Shown here: piece by piece, positions 1 through 5,938 of the stretch
How positions within the stretch are numbered: the stretch's first letter is position 1
How the letters are laid out: each line of letters starts with the position of its first letter
DNA from: Thermoplasmata archaeon
GTDB taxonomy: Archaea > Thermoplasmatota > Thermoplasmata > Lutacidiplasmatales > UBA184
Direction of reading: 5' to 3'
DNA: 8,998 nt
NCBI GenBank assembly: GCA_021848165.1
Contig: JAJZMW010000153.1
Span: 1-8,998, forward strand
The notes under the pieces: generated by a model
What the model was told of the DNA's origin: nothing
Database searches by the model: none
The model's input: the letters and a program-made list of their open reading frames with translations, nothing else
Made by a program: the position numbers and the translations under genes

Positions 1-1
1 C

Positions 2-166
2 GACCCGTCCAAGTTCGCCGCCATCGGGCTGGCCTTCATCCCCGTCGGCATCGCCATCGCCCTCGTGATTGGCGCGTTCCTCCTGTGGGTCATCGTTTCG
101 CTCGTCGGCGGCGACGCCAAGTTCGGGGTGACGCCGAGTCTCACCGCAACCCCGAGATCGCCGTGA
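2..166 (+). CDS. C-terminal fragment of a membrane protein (5' end outside window)
   Basis: The frame is open from the left edge to a TGA at 164-166, giving about 54 residues and no start in view. A long hydrophobic stretch (residues about 5-36, rich in Ala, Ile, Val, Leu, Phe) forms one or two membrane segments. It is followed by a polar tail containing GGDAKFGV and a Thr/Pro/Ser-rich end. The other two + frames here are Arg/His-rich or stop early. The hydrophobic segment followed by a GG-x-x-x-F turn faintly recalls Yip1-type membrane proteins, but this is too little to name it. It converges on the phosphatase gene and the two 3' ends overlap by 26 bases. Confidence 0.5.
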   Translation, partial: DPSKFAAIGLAFIPVGIAIALVIGAFLLWVIVSLVGGDAKFGVTPSLTATPRSP

Positions 167-1016
167 CGACAATGTCGTCGACGGATCCGACCGACCGGGC
201 GAGCGGGACCTCGGCGTACAGGACGCCTCCGTAGCGGGCGTAGATGCGCGTCGTGTGCAGCGTGAGGCACCGCCCGTTCCACAGCGGGCGGCCGGTGATG
301 TCGGGATCGTGGCCGCGCAGGAACACGCGCAGCCCCGAGGTGCGGAAGAACCTCGCGAGGTCCGCCTCTCCGAACGGCGGGGCGGCGCCGCGGCGGTTCT
401 GGGACGCGGAGCAGTCGGCCCAGACGATCTCGGCGAGCCGGTCGAGATCGCCCGGGTCCACCGCCCGCGTCCAGGGAGCCGGGAGGGGCCCGCGCGGAAA
501 GCCGGCGTGGGCGAGGTAGACCCCCGAGCTCGTCGCGGCGGCCAGCGGGCCCCGGCGGAGGAGCGCGGCGAGCCGGGCGGCCCGCCGGGGGTCGTCCCCC
601 CAGAGCGCCCGGACCTCGGGCTCGAACGTCCGCGGCGCGAACGGGATCGAGTCCACCGTCTCGTGGTTGCCTTGGATCAGGACGACCCGACGCGGACGGA
701 GCGCCTTCCACTCCAAGAGCCAGAGCGCCTCGAGGGCCGATCCGTACGGAGATTCCCTCGGCGACCGATCGACGTAGTCGCCGAGCCCCACGAGGACCGC
801 GTCCTCGCTCTGGACGAACCGTTCCACGATCGGTCGGAGGCTCTCGACGTCGCCGTGCGTGTCGCCGAAGACGAGCGCCCGGTCGCCGGCCGAAGGGCCG
901 ATCTCGGCCCAGGGCGCCTCGACCGGAATCTCGCTCTCCAACCGGTCGAGGAGCCGGTCGATCCCGTTCGGGGTCAGCCGGGCGAGCTCCCCCGGGGCGA
1001 CGACCGCGGAGGTCAT
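141..1016 (-). CDS. PPP-family serine/threonine protein phosphatase (metallophosphoesterase)
   Basis: This 291-residue protein is predicted to hydrolyse phosphoserine/phosphothreonine with a two-metal centre in the cytoplasm. All PPP signatures are present in order: GDTHGD (residues 51-56), GDYVDRS (79-85), GNHE (116-119), HAG (170-172, usually HGG) and RGHD (234-237). A late His (about 254, in LTLHTT) could be the last metal ligand. The usual Gly after GDxVDR is Ser here. I chose the ATG at 1016 rather than the in-frame ATG at 1106, because 1106 falls in the variable arm of tRNA-Leu and the extra 30 codons read through its T-arm, intron and acceptor end. No good ribosome-binding site or TATA box precedes 1016. 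The gene starts 28 bases after the tRNA 3' end, so it is probably co-transcribed with the two tRNAs and freed by tRNA 3' processing. The substrate cannot be told from sequence. Confidence 0.88.
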   Translation of the reverse strand: MTSAVVAPGELARLTPNGIDRLLDRLESEIPVEAPWAEIGPSAGDRALVFGDTHGDVESLRPIVERFVQSEDAVLVGLGDYVDRSPRESPYGSALEALWLLEWKALRPRRVVLIQGNHETVDSIPFAPRTFEPEVRALWGDDPRRAARLAALLRRGPLAAATSSGVYLAHAGFPRGPLPAPWTRAVDPGDLDRLAEIVWADCSASQNRRGAAPPFGEADLARFFRTSGLRVFLRGHDPDITGRPLWNGRCLTLHTTRIYARYGGVLYAEVPLARSVGSVDDIVVTAISGLR

Positions 1017-1058
1017 TCCCGGGGCGTCGTTCCACGACGGGAGATGCGGGGGGCCGGA

Positions 1059-1091
1059 GTCTCCGGTGGGGAGGGTCGGTCCCTCCTCCCG
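1059..1091 (-). other. tRNA-Leu intron 2 (T-loop, position 59/60), 33 nt
   Basis: The predicted splice sites are A1092|C1091 and C1059|T1058, giving mature T-loop TTCAAAT. The BHB fold is: outer helix, the T-stem; 5' bulge AA|C (1093-1091); 3' bulge AC|T (1060-1058). The central 4-bp helix is TTCA (1097-1094) with GGAG (1064-1061), containing one U.G wobble and one A.G mismatch. The inner hairpin has GG/CC at its base, a bulged A1067, and a 6-bp GGAGGG/CCCTCC stem (1086-1081, 1075-1070) around loop ACCGA. Because of the mismatch this is a relaxed BHB, and the boundaries could shift by one base. Confidence 0.85.
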
Positions 1092-1139
1092 TTTGAACCG
1101 GCGCATGCCCTAGGCAACAGGGTCCTAAGCCCTGCCTCG

Positions 1140-1166
1140 GTAGCCCCCGGCGCCGCGCGTCCGGGA
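1140..1166 (-). other. tRNA-Leu intron 1 (D-arm, position 21/22), 27 nt
   Basis: The predicted sites are A1167|T1166 and C1140|C1139. The BHB geometry is regular. The outer helix CTC/GAG (1175-1173, 1138-1136) leads to 5' bulge AA|T (1168-1166). The central 4-bp helix is GGCC/GGCT (1172-1169, 1145-1142), with one wobble. The 3' bulge is AC|C (1141-1139). The inner helix CCCGG/CCGGG (1165-1161, 1150-1146) closes a 10-nt loop. Excision restores a normal D-arm. Confidence 0.87.
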
Positions 1167-1217
1167 TTGGCCGAGCTGGAGCACCCCCGCATCGTGACGT
1201 TCGGATCCTTCGCAGAG

Positions 1218-1324
1218 TAGCCCCGGCAGGAGTTCCGGCCGGCGACCCTGCGACATCGCGCGGCGTTCGAACCTGCGTCGCGAGATCCAGAGTCTCGCAT
1301 GATTGGCCACTACACTACGGGGCT
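1218..1324 (-). tRNA. tRNA-Gln(CTG) with a T-loop intron
   Basis: Removing a 34-nt intron leaves a 73-nt tRNA. The acceptor AGCCCCG (1324-1318) pairs perfectly with CGGGGCT (1225-1219), the discriminator is A1218, and positions 8-9 are TA. A short D-arm with AGTGG in the loop follows. The anticodon stem CGAGA/TCTCG encloses loop CTCTGGA, so the anticodon is CTG (Gln, CAG). The T-stem GCAGG/CCTGC (1276-1272, 1230-1226) closes the spliced loop TTCGAAT. Read without splicing, the T-stem and acceptor do not pair. An A-U first pair followed by GCCCC is usual for archaeal tRNA-Gln. No CCA is encoded. A TATA box about 30 bases upstream probably drives this gene, tRNA-Leu and the phosphatase. Confidence 0.95.
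1232..1265 (-). other. tRNA-Gln intron (T-loop, position 59/60), 34 nt
   Basis: The predicted sites are A1266|C1265 and C1232|T1231. The BHB motif is complete. The outer helix is the 5-bp T-stem. The 5' bulge is AA|C (1267-1265) and the central 4-bp helix is TTCG/CGGA (1271-1268, 1237-1234), with one wobble. The 3' bulge is AC|T (1233-1231). The inner helix is GCCG/CGGC, a single bulged C1260, then GCGA/TCGC, around a 10-nt loop (1255-1246). Both bulges are 3 nt with the cut after the second base, as archaeal splicing endonuclease requires. Confidence 0.92.
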
Positions 1325-1350
1325 ACGGAGGCTGGGAGCGGGGCGCCGTT

Positions 1351-1358
1351 GATAAACG
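1351..1358 (-). promoter_or_regulatory. TATA box for the tRNA-Gln/tRNA-Leu/phosphatase unit
   Basis: On the - strand this reads CGTTTATC, an isolated A+T-rich patch in G+C-rich DNA. It is centred about 30 bases before the tRNA-Gln 5' end, which places transcription start a few bases before the mature tRNA, as archaeal TBP/TFB promoters do. No similar box separates the two tRNAs or precedes the phosphatase. Confidence 0.65.
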
Positions 1359-1430
1359 TTGCTTCGGCGACGGCGGTGCGCTCCCCCGGCGGACGAGCGC
1401 GACGGCCGGCCGCGGGAAGGGGCGCGTCGC

Positions 1431-1438
1431 AGAAATAG
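1431..1438 (+). promoter_or_regulatory. Possible TATA box for the ABC transporter genes
   Basis: AGAAATAG lies about 62 bases before the permease start. A start about 27 bases further on would give a leader of roughly 35 bases that includes the GGAGGAGGG ribosome-binding site at 1485-1493. The match to the archaeal consensus is only fair. The rest of 1325-1497 holds no gene I can support; the reading frame that continues upstream to 1303 is Arg-rich and overlaps the tRNA. Confidence 0.4.
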
Positions 1439-1497
1439 CCCGACGCGCGTCGCCCGCGCGACCATGCCCCGCGGCGAAGCGCATGGAGGAGGGACCG

Positions 1498-3291
1498 ATG
1501 AGCCCGCAGATGCCGGCCCGCGTCGAACCGACCCCGAGCGCTCCGCCGCGGGCGGGCCGTTCGCCGGACGACGCGGGCCCTGAGTGGAGTCGCTCCGCGC
1601 GTCGATCCGCCGTCCTCTACGCCGCGCTGCTGTTGGCGGCGATCCCCGCCGGGATCGCGCTCGGGCTCAACGGCACGACGTTCTGGGCCGAGATTCCGAC
1701 CGCGATCACGGACCTCGGGTACTCGTTCACCCGGATGGTCGCCGCCTACGCGATGAGCCTTGGGTTCTCCCTCGCGTACGGGTACTACGCGGCGACGCGA
1801 CGGACCGGGGAGCGCGTCATGATCCCCGTCCTCGACATCCTGCAGTCGGTCCCGATCCTCGGCTTCTTTCCGGTGGCGATCGTCTTCTTCATCCAAGTCT
1901 TCGGTCCGGGCGACTGGATCGGGCCGAACCTCGCGAGCGTCTTCCTGATCTTCACCTCGATGGCCTGGAACATGGTCTTCGGGGTCTACGAGTCGCTCAA
2001 GTCGATCCCGGTCGAGCTCCGGGAGGCCGCGGACTCCTTCGGCTCGAGCGGCCTGCAGCGGATGCGTCGCCTCGTCTTTCCGGCGACGATCAACCGCCTC
2101 GTCTACAATTCGATCCTCTCGTGGACCGCGGGATGGTTCTTCTTGGTGGAGGCGGAGATCTTCACGACCAGCTACAACCAGCAGCCGCTCGCCGGGATCG
2201 GGAGCTATCTCTCCTTCGCGGCGAGCGCGGGGGACGCCTCCGCCTTCGTCGCGGGGATCGTGCCGCTCGTGATCCTGATCATCGTGATGGACTTCGCTCT
2301 CTGGCGACCGCTCGGCCGGCTGGCGGAGCGCTACCGCTACGACCAGACGCCGAGCGGAGAGGGCCCGTCCGAATCTCGGACGGGCGCGACGCGCATGCGG
2401 CGCGCGGCGTCGTACGTCACCCGCGGGGTCCGGGCCGGCGTCTCCCGGATCGGCACGCCGTTCGCTCAGCTCGCGGCCTTCACGACGCGCCCCCTCCGAC
2501 GGCGCGAGCGTCCTCGCGCGCGGAGCGCGGTCGGCTACCTCGTCCTCGGGGTGATCCTGTTCTTCGTGTGGCTGATGGTCATCGCCATCGGCGTCGCGGT
2601 CTTCCACGTGTTCTCGGCCCCGATCCCTCCGAGCGTGCAGAGTCAGATCCTCTCCCTACCGTTCGCGATGGGGGCGTCGCTCCTGCGGGTCGTCGCCGCG
2701 TTCGCGGTCAGCCTCGCGATCTCCCTCCCGCTCGCGGTCTACCTGACCCGACCGAGCCTCGGCTCGCGCGTCGGGCTGCCGATGATCGAGGTCATCGCGT
2801 CGATCCCCGCGACCGCCTTCTTCCCGGCGATCATCTTCGGCCTCGTCCCGCTCCTCGGTGCGGAGGCCTCCTCGATCCTCATGTTGATGACCGGGATGAT
2901 CTGGTATCTCTTCTTCAACCTCCTCGCCGGCCTGCGGAGCGTCCCGCCCGACCTCGCCGAGGCGGGCCGTTCGTTCGGGCTCCGCGGTCGCTCCCTCCTG
3001 CGACGCGTGCTCCTCCCGGGGGCCTTCGCGGCGTTCGTGACCGGCGCGATCACCGCCTTCGGCGGGGGATGGAACACCTTGATCGTCGCCGAGTATCTCC
3101 AGGTGACCCCGTCGCAAACGTTCCAGCTCTTTGGCGTGGGCTCGCTCCTCGACGTGGGGTTCGTCGAACCCCACGGACTCCCGTTGATGACCGCCGCCCT
3201 GTTCACGTTGGTCGCGACGGTGATCGCCATCAACGAGCTATTATGGAAACCGCTCTATCGGATCGCGACCACCCGCTATCGGTACGACTGA
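1498..3291 (+). CDS. Fused two-domain ABC transporter permease, NitT/TauT (nitrate/sulfonate/taurine) type
   Basis: This 597-residue inner-membrane protein carries two complete permease domains in one chain, where bacterial SsuC/TauC-type permeases have one and dimerise. Domain 1 spans about residues 38-282 and domain 2 about 343-597. Each has several hydrophobic helices and an EAA coupling loop for the ATPase: ELREAADSFG near 173-182 and DLAEAGRSFG near 485-494. Both halves also close with the same signature, W-(R/K)-P-L followed by RYRYD (269-282 and 583-597), showing internal duplication. A basic linker (about 283-342) joins them and the N-terminal 30 residues look disordered. The ATG at 1498 was chosen because GGAGGAGGG lies 4-5 bases before it. 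The ATPase gene follows after 51 bases. The substrate (nitrate, sulfonate, taurine or a thiamine precursor) cannot be decided from the sequence. Confidence 0.93.
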   Translation: MSPQMPARVEPTPSAPPRAGRSPDDAGPEWSRSARRSAVLYAALLLAAIPAGIALGLNGTTFWAEIPTAITDLGYSFTRMVAAYAMSLGFSLAYGYYAATRRTGERVMIPVLDILQSVPILGFFPVAIVFFIQVFGPGDWIGPNLASVFLIFTSMAWNMVFGVYESLKSIPVELREAADSFGSSGLQRMRRLVFPATINRLVYNSILSWTAGWFFLVEAEIFTTSYNQQPLAGIGSYLSFAASAGDASAFVAGIVPLVILIIVMDFALWRPLGRLAERYRYDQTPSGEGPSESRTGATRMRRAASYVTRGVRAGVSRIGTPFAQLAAFTTRPLRRRERPRARSAVGYLVLGVILFFVWLMVIAIGVAVFHVFSAPIPPSVQSQILSLPFAMGASLLRVVAAFAVSLAISLPLAVYLTRPSLGSRVGLPMIEVIASIPATAFFPAIIFGLVPLLGAEASSILMLMTGMIWYLFFNLLAGLRSVPPDLAEAGRSFGLRGRSLLRRVLLPGAFAAFVTGAITAFGGGWNTLIVAEYLQVTPSQTFQLFGVGSLLDVGFVEPHGLPLMTAALFTLVATVIAINELLWKPLYRIATTRYRYD

Positions 3292-3342
3292 CCGGCCGCG
3301 GAGGGGTGTCGCGGCGGACGTAGGAACATCCCGGGAGGACCG

Positions 3343-4143
3343 ATGGGGCTGATCGACGTCGAGCACCTGGACAAGAGCTTCGCCTCTCGCCATGGGTCGA
3401 TGGCGATCATGCAGGACATCACCTTCCAGGTCTCGGACTCCGATTTCGTCGCGATCGTGGGACCCTCGGGATGCGGGAAGTCGACGCTCCTGCGGCTCAT
3501 CCACGGCCTCGATCAGCCGACCCGGGGGACGATCCGCTTCCGGGGCCAGGAGATCACGTCGGTCTGCTCGCGGATGGCGATGGTCTTCCAGAGCTTCGCC
3601 CTCTACCCGTGGCTGACGGTGCGGCAGAACGTCGGCTTCGGCCTCGAGGCGATGCACCGCGACCCGGAGCAGGTCCGCTCCGCCGTCGAGCGCTACATCT
3701 CGGTGACCGGGCTCGTCGGCTTCGAGGAGGCGTACCCCCGCGAGCTCTCCGGCGGGATGCGACAGCGGGTCGGGCTCGCCCGCGCGCTCGCCGTCGAGCC
3801 CGCGATCCTTCTGATGGACGAGCCGTTCAGCGCGCTCGATCCGCTGACCGCCGAGGGCCTCCGAGAGGAGGTCCTGCAGCTCTGGCGCGACCCGGGGCTT
3901 CCGCCCGACGCGGTCGTCCTCGTGACGCACAACATCGAGGAGGCGCTCGTGCTGGCCGACCGGATCATGGTCCTCTCGCGACGTCCCGCGCACCTGCTCG
4001 CGGAGGTCGCGGTCGACCTCCCGCGGCCCCGCGATCGCAAGTCCGACGCGTTCTACCAGCTGACCGACCGCGTGTACTCCCTGATCACCGAGGGGACCCG
4101 TCCCGGGGCTCCGGACGCTCCTCCGCCGTCGGCCCCCGCCTGA
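3343..4143 (+). CDS. ABC transporter ATP-binding protein, NitT/TauT (SsuB/TauB) type
   Basis: This 266-residue ATPase energises the permease encoded just upstream. The full nucleotide-binding set is visible: Walker A GPSGCGKST (40-48), Q-loop Gln83 in MVFQSFALYPWLTV, signature LSGGM (135-139) followed by RQRVGLARAL, Walker B ILLMDEP (155-161), D-loop SALD and H-loop His196 in LVTHNIEEA. The ALYPWLTV-x-x-NV run after the Q-loop is typical of the nitrate/sulfonate/bicarbonate importer ATPases. GGGAGG at 3333-3338 lies four bases before the ATG. The protein ends in a short Pro/Ala tail and lacks the C-terminal AAA-associated domain that many archaeal relatives have; that domain is encoded by the next gene. 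Confidence 0.95.
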   Translation: MGLIDVEHLDKSFASRHGSMAIMQDITFQVSDSDFVAIVGPSGCGKSTLLRLIHGLDQPTRGTIRFRGQEITSVCSRMAMVFQSFALYPWLTVRQNVGFGLEAMHRDPEQVRSAVERYISVTGLVGFEEAYPRELSGGMRQRVGLARALAVEPAILLMDEPFSALDPLTAEGLREEVLQLWRDPGLPPDAVVLVTHNIEEALVLADRIMVLSRRPAHLLAEVAVDLPRPRDRKSDAFYQLTDRVYSLITEGTRPGAPDAPPPSAPA

Positions 4144-4163
4144 CCGCCCCCGTTGGACAAGGG

Positions 4164-4169
4164 TTATAG
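4164..4169 (+). promoter_or_regulatory. TATA-like box before the AAA-associated domain gene
   Basis: TTATAG stands alone in G+C-rich DNA just after the ATPase stop. Transcription would begin near 4192 and leave a leader of about 16 bases, so this gene may be transcribed on its own as well as with the transporter. No clear ribosome-binding site precedes its ATG. Confidence 0.45.
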
Positions 4170-4208
4170 ACGACCCCCCGCTTCCTACGTCGAGGCCAAC
4201 TCTCCTCG

Positions 4209-4814
4209 ATGCCGACGACATACCCGAAGTCCTCGGTGAGCGAGGTCACCGGGCTCTTGGTCCTCTTGGACGCCCACAAAGGTTCGGACGATATCGCCCG
4301 GCTCGCCGACGATCTCGACCTCGAGATCGATGAGATCCTCCCCTCGATCGACTTCGCGGAAGCGCTCGACATGGTCACGGTCTCCGACGGGCGGGCCACG
4401 CTCACCGACACGGGCCGGGCGTTCCTCAAGGGTTCGATCCGGGGGCGCAAATCGATCGTCCGGGAGCAGCTCAAGCGGACGACCTTGTTCCGCACCCTGG
4501 TCCGCGCCTTGGAAGGGGCGCCCGAAGGGGTCCTCCACGAGGACGACCTGACGCGGTTGATCGAGTTCACGACGACGCCGTCGGAAGAGAAGATCCAGAA
4601 CATCGTGAACTGGGGTCGGTACGCCGAGCTGTTCCGGTACGACGGGGACACGCGCGTGATCGCCCCGATGCGGCGGAGCCCGCCGCGGACTCCGCCGGGG
4701 GACGGGAGCCGAGGATCGACGACGGCCTCCCCCACGGCGGCCGCCTCCGGGTCGCCCGCGCGGAGCCCCCGCTCCCCACCCCAGACCGCCCCGGTCGCGC
4801 CGGCCGTGGCCTGA
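4209..4814 (+). CDS. Stand-alone AAA-associated domain protein linked to the ABC transporter
   Basis: This is a 201-residue soluble protein. Residues about 8-152 match my memory of the C-terminal AAA-associated domain (Pfam AAA_assoc_C) that is normally fused behind NitT/TauT-type ABC ATPases. Features are a helical, winged-helix-like N-terminal part (LARLADDLDL..., then a turn and ATLTDTGRAFL), a basic KSIVREQLKRT segment, and the conserved ending NIVNWGRYAELFRYD (131-145). The molecular role of this domain is not firmly established; a regulatory role on the transporter is inferred. The tail from about 155 is Pro/Ser/Ala-rich and looks disordered. The gene follows the ATPase by 65 bases in another frame, with a stop and a TATA-like box between, so it is a separate gene rather than a frameshifted fusion. 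Confidence 0.82.
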   Translation: MPTTYPKSSVSEVTGLLVLLDAHKGSDDIARLADDLDLEIDEILPSIDFAEALDMVTVSDGRATLTDTGRAFLKGSIRGRKSIVREQLKRTTLFRTLVRALEGAPEGVLHEDDLTRLIEFTTTPSEEKIQNIVNWGRYAELFRYDGDTRVIAPMRRSPPRTPPGDGSRGSTTASPTAAASGSPARSPRSPPQTAPVAPAVA

Positions 4815-5177
4815 ACGCGGGTCCGCCCCACCGGGGAGCGGGAACGCCATCCCTCGCGAGGCGGCGTCGCTCGTTCCGTAGCGCCGTGCGTCGACCTCGA
4901 CCCGGCGTCGTCGGGCCCCCACCACCGGAAGTTCGAGCGCCGCGCCCCGTGCGCTTCGAGATCCACCGCTGCCGGCTCCCGCGCGGACTTCGCCCTCCGG
5001 CTGCCCCGGACCGAAGCTCCTCCACCGTGGCTCCCGGCGCGCGATCTCGACCTCGGGAAGCGAACGCCAACGGATCCGCACCGGGCGGTCGGGGGGGCTC
5101 GAACCAGAAGGTCGCCGCGGCCGTCGGTTCGATGCGCCCGGAACCGTTAAGCCCGAGCCGCGGTCCGGTCGACCGCC
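4815..5177. other. Intergenic stretch of about 360 bases with no supported gene
   Basis: Reading frames on both strands here are Arg/Pro/Gly-rich with no recognisable domain. I looked for further intron-containing tRNAs, since several TTCGA-like triplets occur (for example near 4931 and 5128 on + and 5099 on -), but none pairs into T-stem and acceptor. The only regulatory hint is the A+T-rich patch CCGTTAAG ahead of tRNA-Ala. Confidence 0.6.
5144..5151 (+). promoter_or_regulatory. Weak TATA-like box for tRNA-Ala
   Basis: CCGTTAAG is centred about 30 bases before the tRNA-Ala 5' end, the spacing seen for tRNA-Gln. The sequence match is poor, and spacing is the main argument. Confidence 0.35.
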
Positions 5178-5249
5178 GGGCACGTAGATCAGCGGAAGAT
5201 CGCTGCTTTCGCAAAGCAGAGGTCGGGGGTTCAAATCCCCCCGTGTCCA
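5178..5249 (+). tRNA. tRNA-Ala(CGC), no intron
   Basis: This is a complete 72-nt cloverleaf. The acceptor GGGCACG/CGTGTCC includes the G3.U70 wobble that marks alanine tRNAs, with discriminator A5249. The D-stem is GATC/GATC and the anticodon stem CTGCT/AGCAG encloses loop TTCGCAA, giving anticodon CGC (Ala, GCG). The T-stem GGGGG/CCCCC closes loop TTCAAAT. CCA is not encoded. Unlike the two tRNAs on the - strand it is uninterrupted. Confidence 0.97.
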
Positions 5250-5347
5250 TTCTCCCCCCCGCCTCGACGCTTGCGCCGTCGGTTCGTACGTGCCGGCGGG
5301 AGCGCCGTTACGCCGAGGGACCAGAACGGCGACCGGGCGTCGTTCGC

Positions 5348-5908
5348 CTACGCGCTGAGGATGCGGCAATAGTTCGTCGTGGTCGGCCGGAGGGCCTGGC
5401 GCATCCATCCGGGCATCGGGAGGTCGATGGCGCGCACACGGCGATTCGGGTAGAGATGCGAGAGGTCGTCCTGGTATCGGTCGAGCGCCTCGGTCACGCG
5501 GAAGTAGGCCCGCGCCGCCTCCGAAGGGCTCGGGTCCGGCCCGGGGCTCGCGAGCGAGTAGAATAGGCACAGGTAGAGCGTGGCGTCGGAGCCGAGAACC
5601 CCGTGCGGGCCGGGCTCGGCCACGGAGGGATAGAGGACGATCTCGCACGGGCGATCGCCGGGAGCGTTCGGCTCGAGCGAAAGCGACCGAGCTCGCGCGG
5701 GGTCGACCCCGAGGGTGCAAGGACCGAGCTGCCAGGCGAGCCGACGGCGAATCTCCGCGACGACCTCCGCCGAGCCGGTCCGCCATCGAAACCGCCCGCC
5801 GACCGTCCCGACGATCGGAGGGGTGGCGTTCCAGATGGCCTCGAGGAGGTCCGGGACCGCGGCGGGGAGCGCCTTCGGCGGCGCCCGGTCCGATCGGTTC
5901 TCGTCCAT
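5348..5908 (-). CDS. Conserved-looking hypothetical protein, 186 residues
   Basis: I do not recognise this protein. It is soluble, with no signal peptide or membrane segment, and begins with a polar N-terminus. It has mixed alpha/beta composition, including EIVLYPS and ATLYLCLFYSLAS strands, an Arg-rich helix near EVVAEIRRRLAW, and a C-terminal YQDDLSHLYPNRRV segment. Four Cys are scattered without a metal-site pattern. The ATG at 5908 was chosen over the upstream in-frame ATG at 5959 because a TATA-like box (5939-5946) lies about 34 bases before 5908, between the two. Its 3' end faces tRNA-Ala; 5250-5347 between them shows nothing supportable. It is divergent from the MscS-like gene. Confidence 0.72.
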   Translation of the reverse strand: MDENRSDRAPPKALPAAVPDLLEAIWNATPPIVGTVGGRFRWRTGSAEVVAEIRRRLAWQLGPCTLGVDPARARSLSLEPNAPGDRPCEIVLYPSVAEPGPHGVLGSDATLYLCLFYSLASPGPDPSPSEAARAYFRVTEALDRYQDDLSHLYPNRRVRAIDLPMPGWMRQALRPTTTNYCRILSA

Positions 5909-5938
5909 CGCCGTCGGGTTCGGTCGTCGTCGACCCCT

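Larger units (their letters stand above)
1045..1190 (-). tRNA. tRNA-Leu(TAG) with two introns
   Basis: Removing two introns leaves an 86-nt class II tRNA. The acceptor GCGGGGG (1190-1184) pairs perfectly with CCCCCGC (1052-1046), and the discriminator is A1045. The D-stem has 3 bp (C10-G25, U11-A24, C12-G23), with A14 and G18G19 present. The anticodon stem CAGGG/CCCTG (1134-1130, 1122-1118) encloses loop CTTAGGA, giving anticodon TAG (Leu, CUN codons). The variable arm is 15 nt with a TGCC/GGCA stem (1117-1103). The T-stem GCCGG/CCGGC (1102-1098, 1057-1053) closes loop TTCAAA+T. No CCA is encoded. It lies 27 bases downstream of tRNA-Gln on the same strand with no TATA box between, so the pair is likely co-transcribed. 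Standard tRNA finders may miss it because the introns split the D-arm and T-loop. Confidence 0.92.

Noticed and set aside
255..1220. Long plus-strand frame opposite the phosphatase and tRNA-Leu
   Set aside because: Antisense shadow with Arg/Pro/Glu bias, while the opposite strand carries all PPP motifs and a tRNA.
1218..1324. tRNA-Gln as a degenerate pseudogene because its unspliced T-stem does not pair
   Set aside because: Removing a BHB-flanked 34-nt intron restores a perfect T-stem and a perfect 7-bp acceptor.
1303..1497. 65 extra N-terminal codons of the permease
   Set aside because: They overlap tRNA-Gln and its promoter; a strong ribosome-binding site sits just before the ATG at 1498.
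4085..4208. ATPase and AAA-associated domain as one frameshifted fusion gene
   Set aside because: There is an in-frame stop, a 65-base gap with a TATA-like box, and a proper ATG, so two genes are more likely.
4815..5177. Possible further intron-containing tRNA
   Set aside because: TTCGA-like loops occur on both strands but none has matching T-stem, acceptor and anticodon arms, with or without an intron.
4567..5250. Minus-strand frame beginning MDTGGFEPPTS across tRNA-Ala
   Set aside because: This N-terminus is the well-known spurious protein produced by reading antisense through a tRNA 3' end; the rest is Arg/Gly/Pro-rich shadow sequence.
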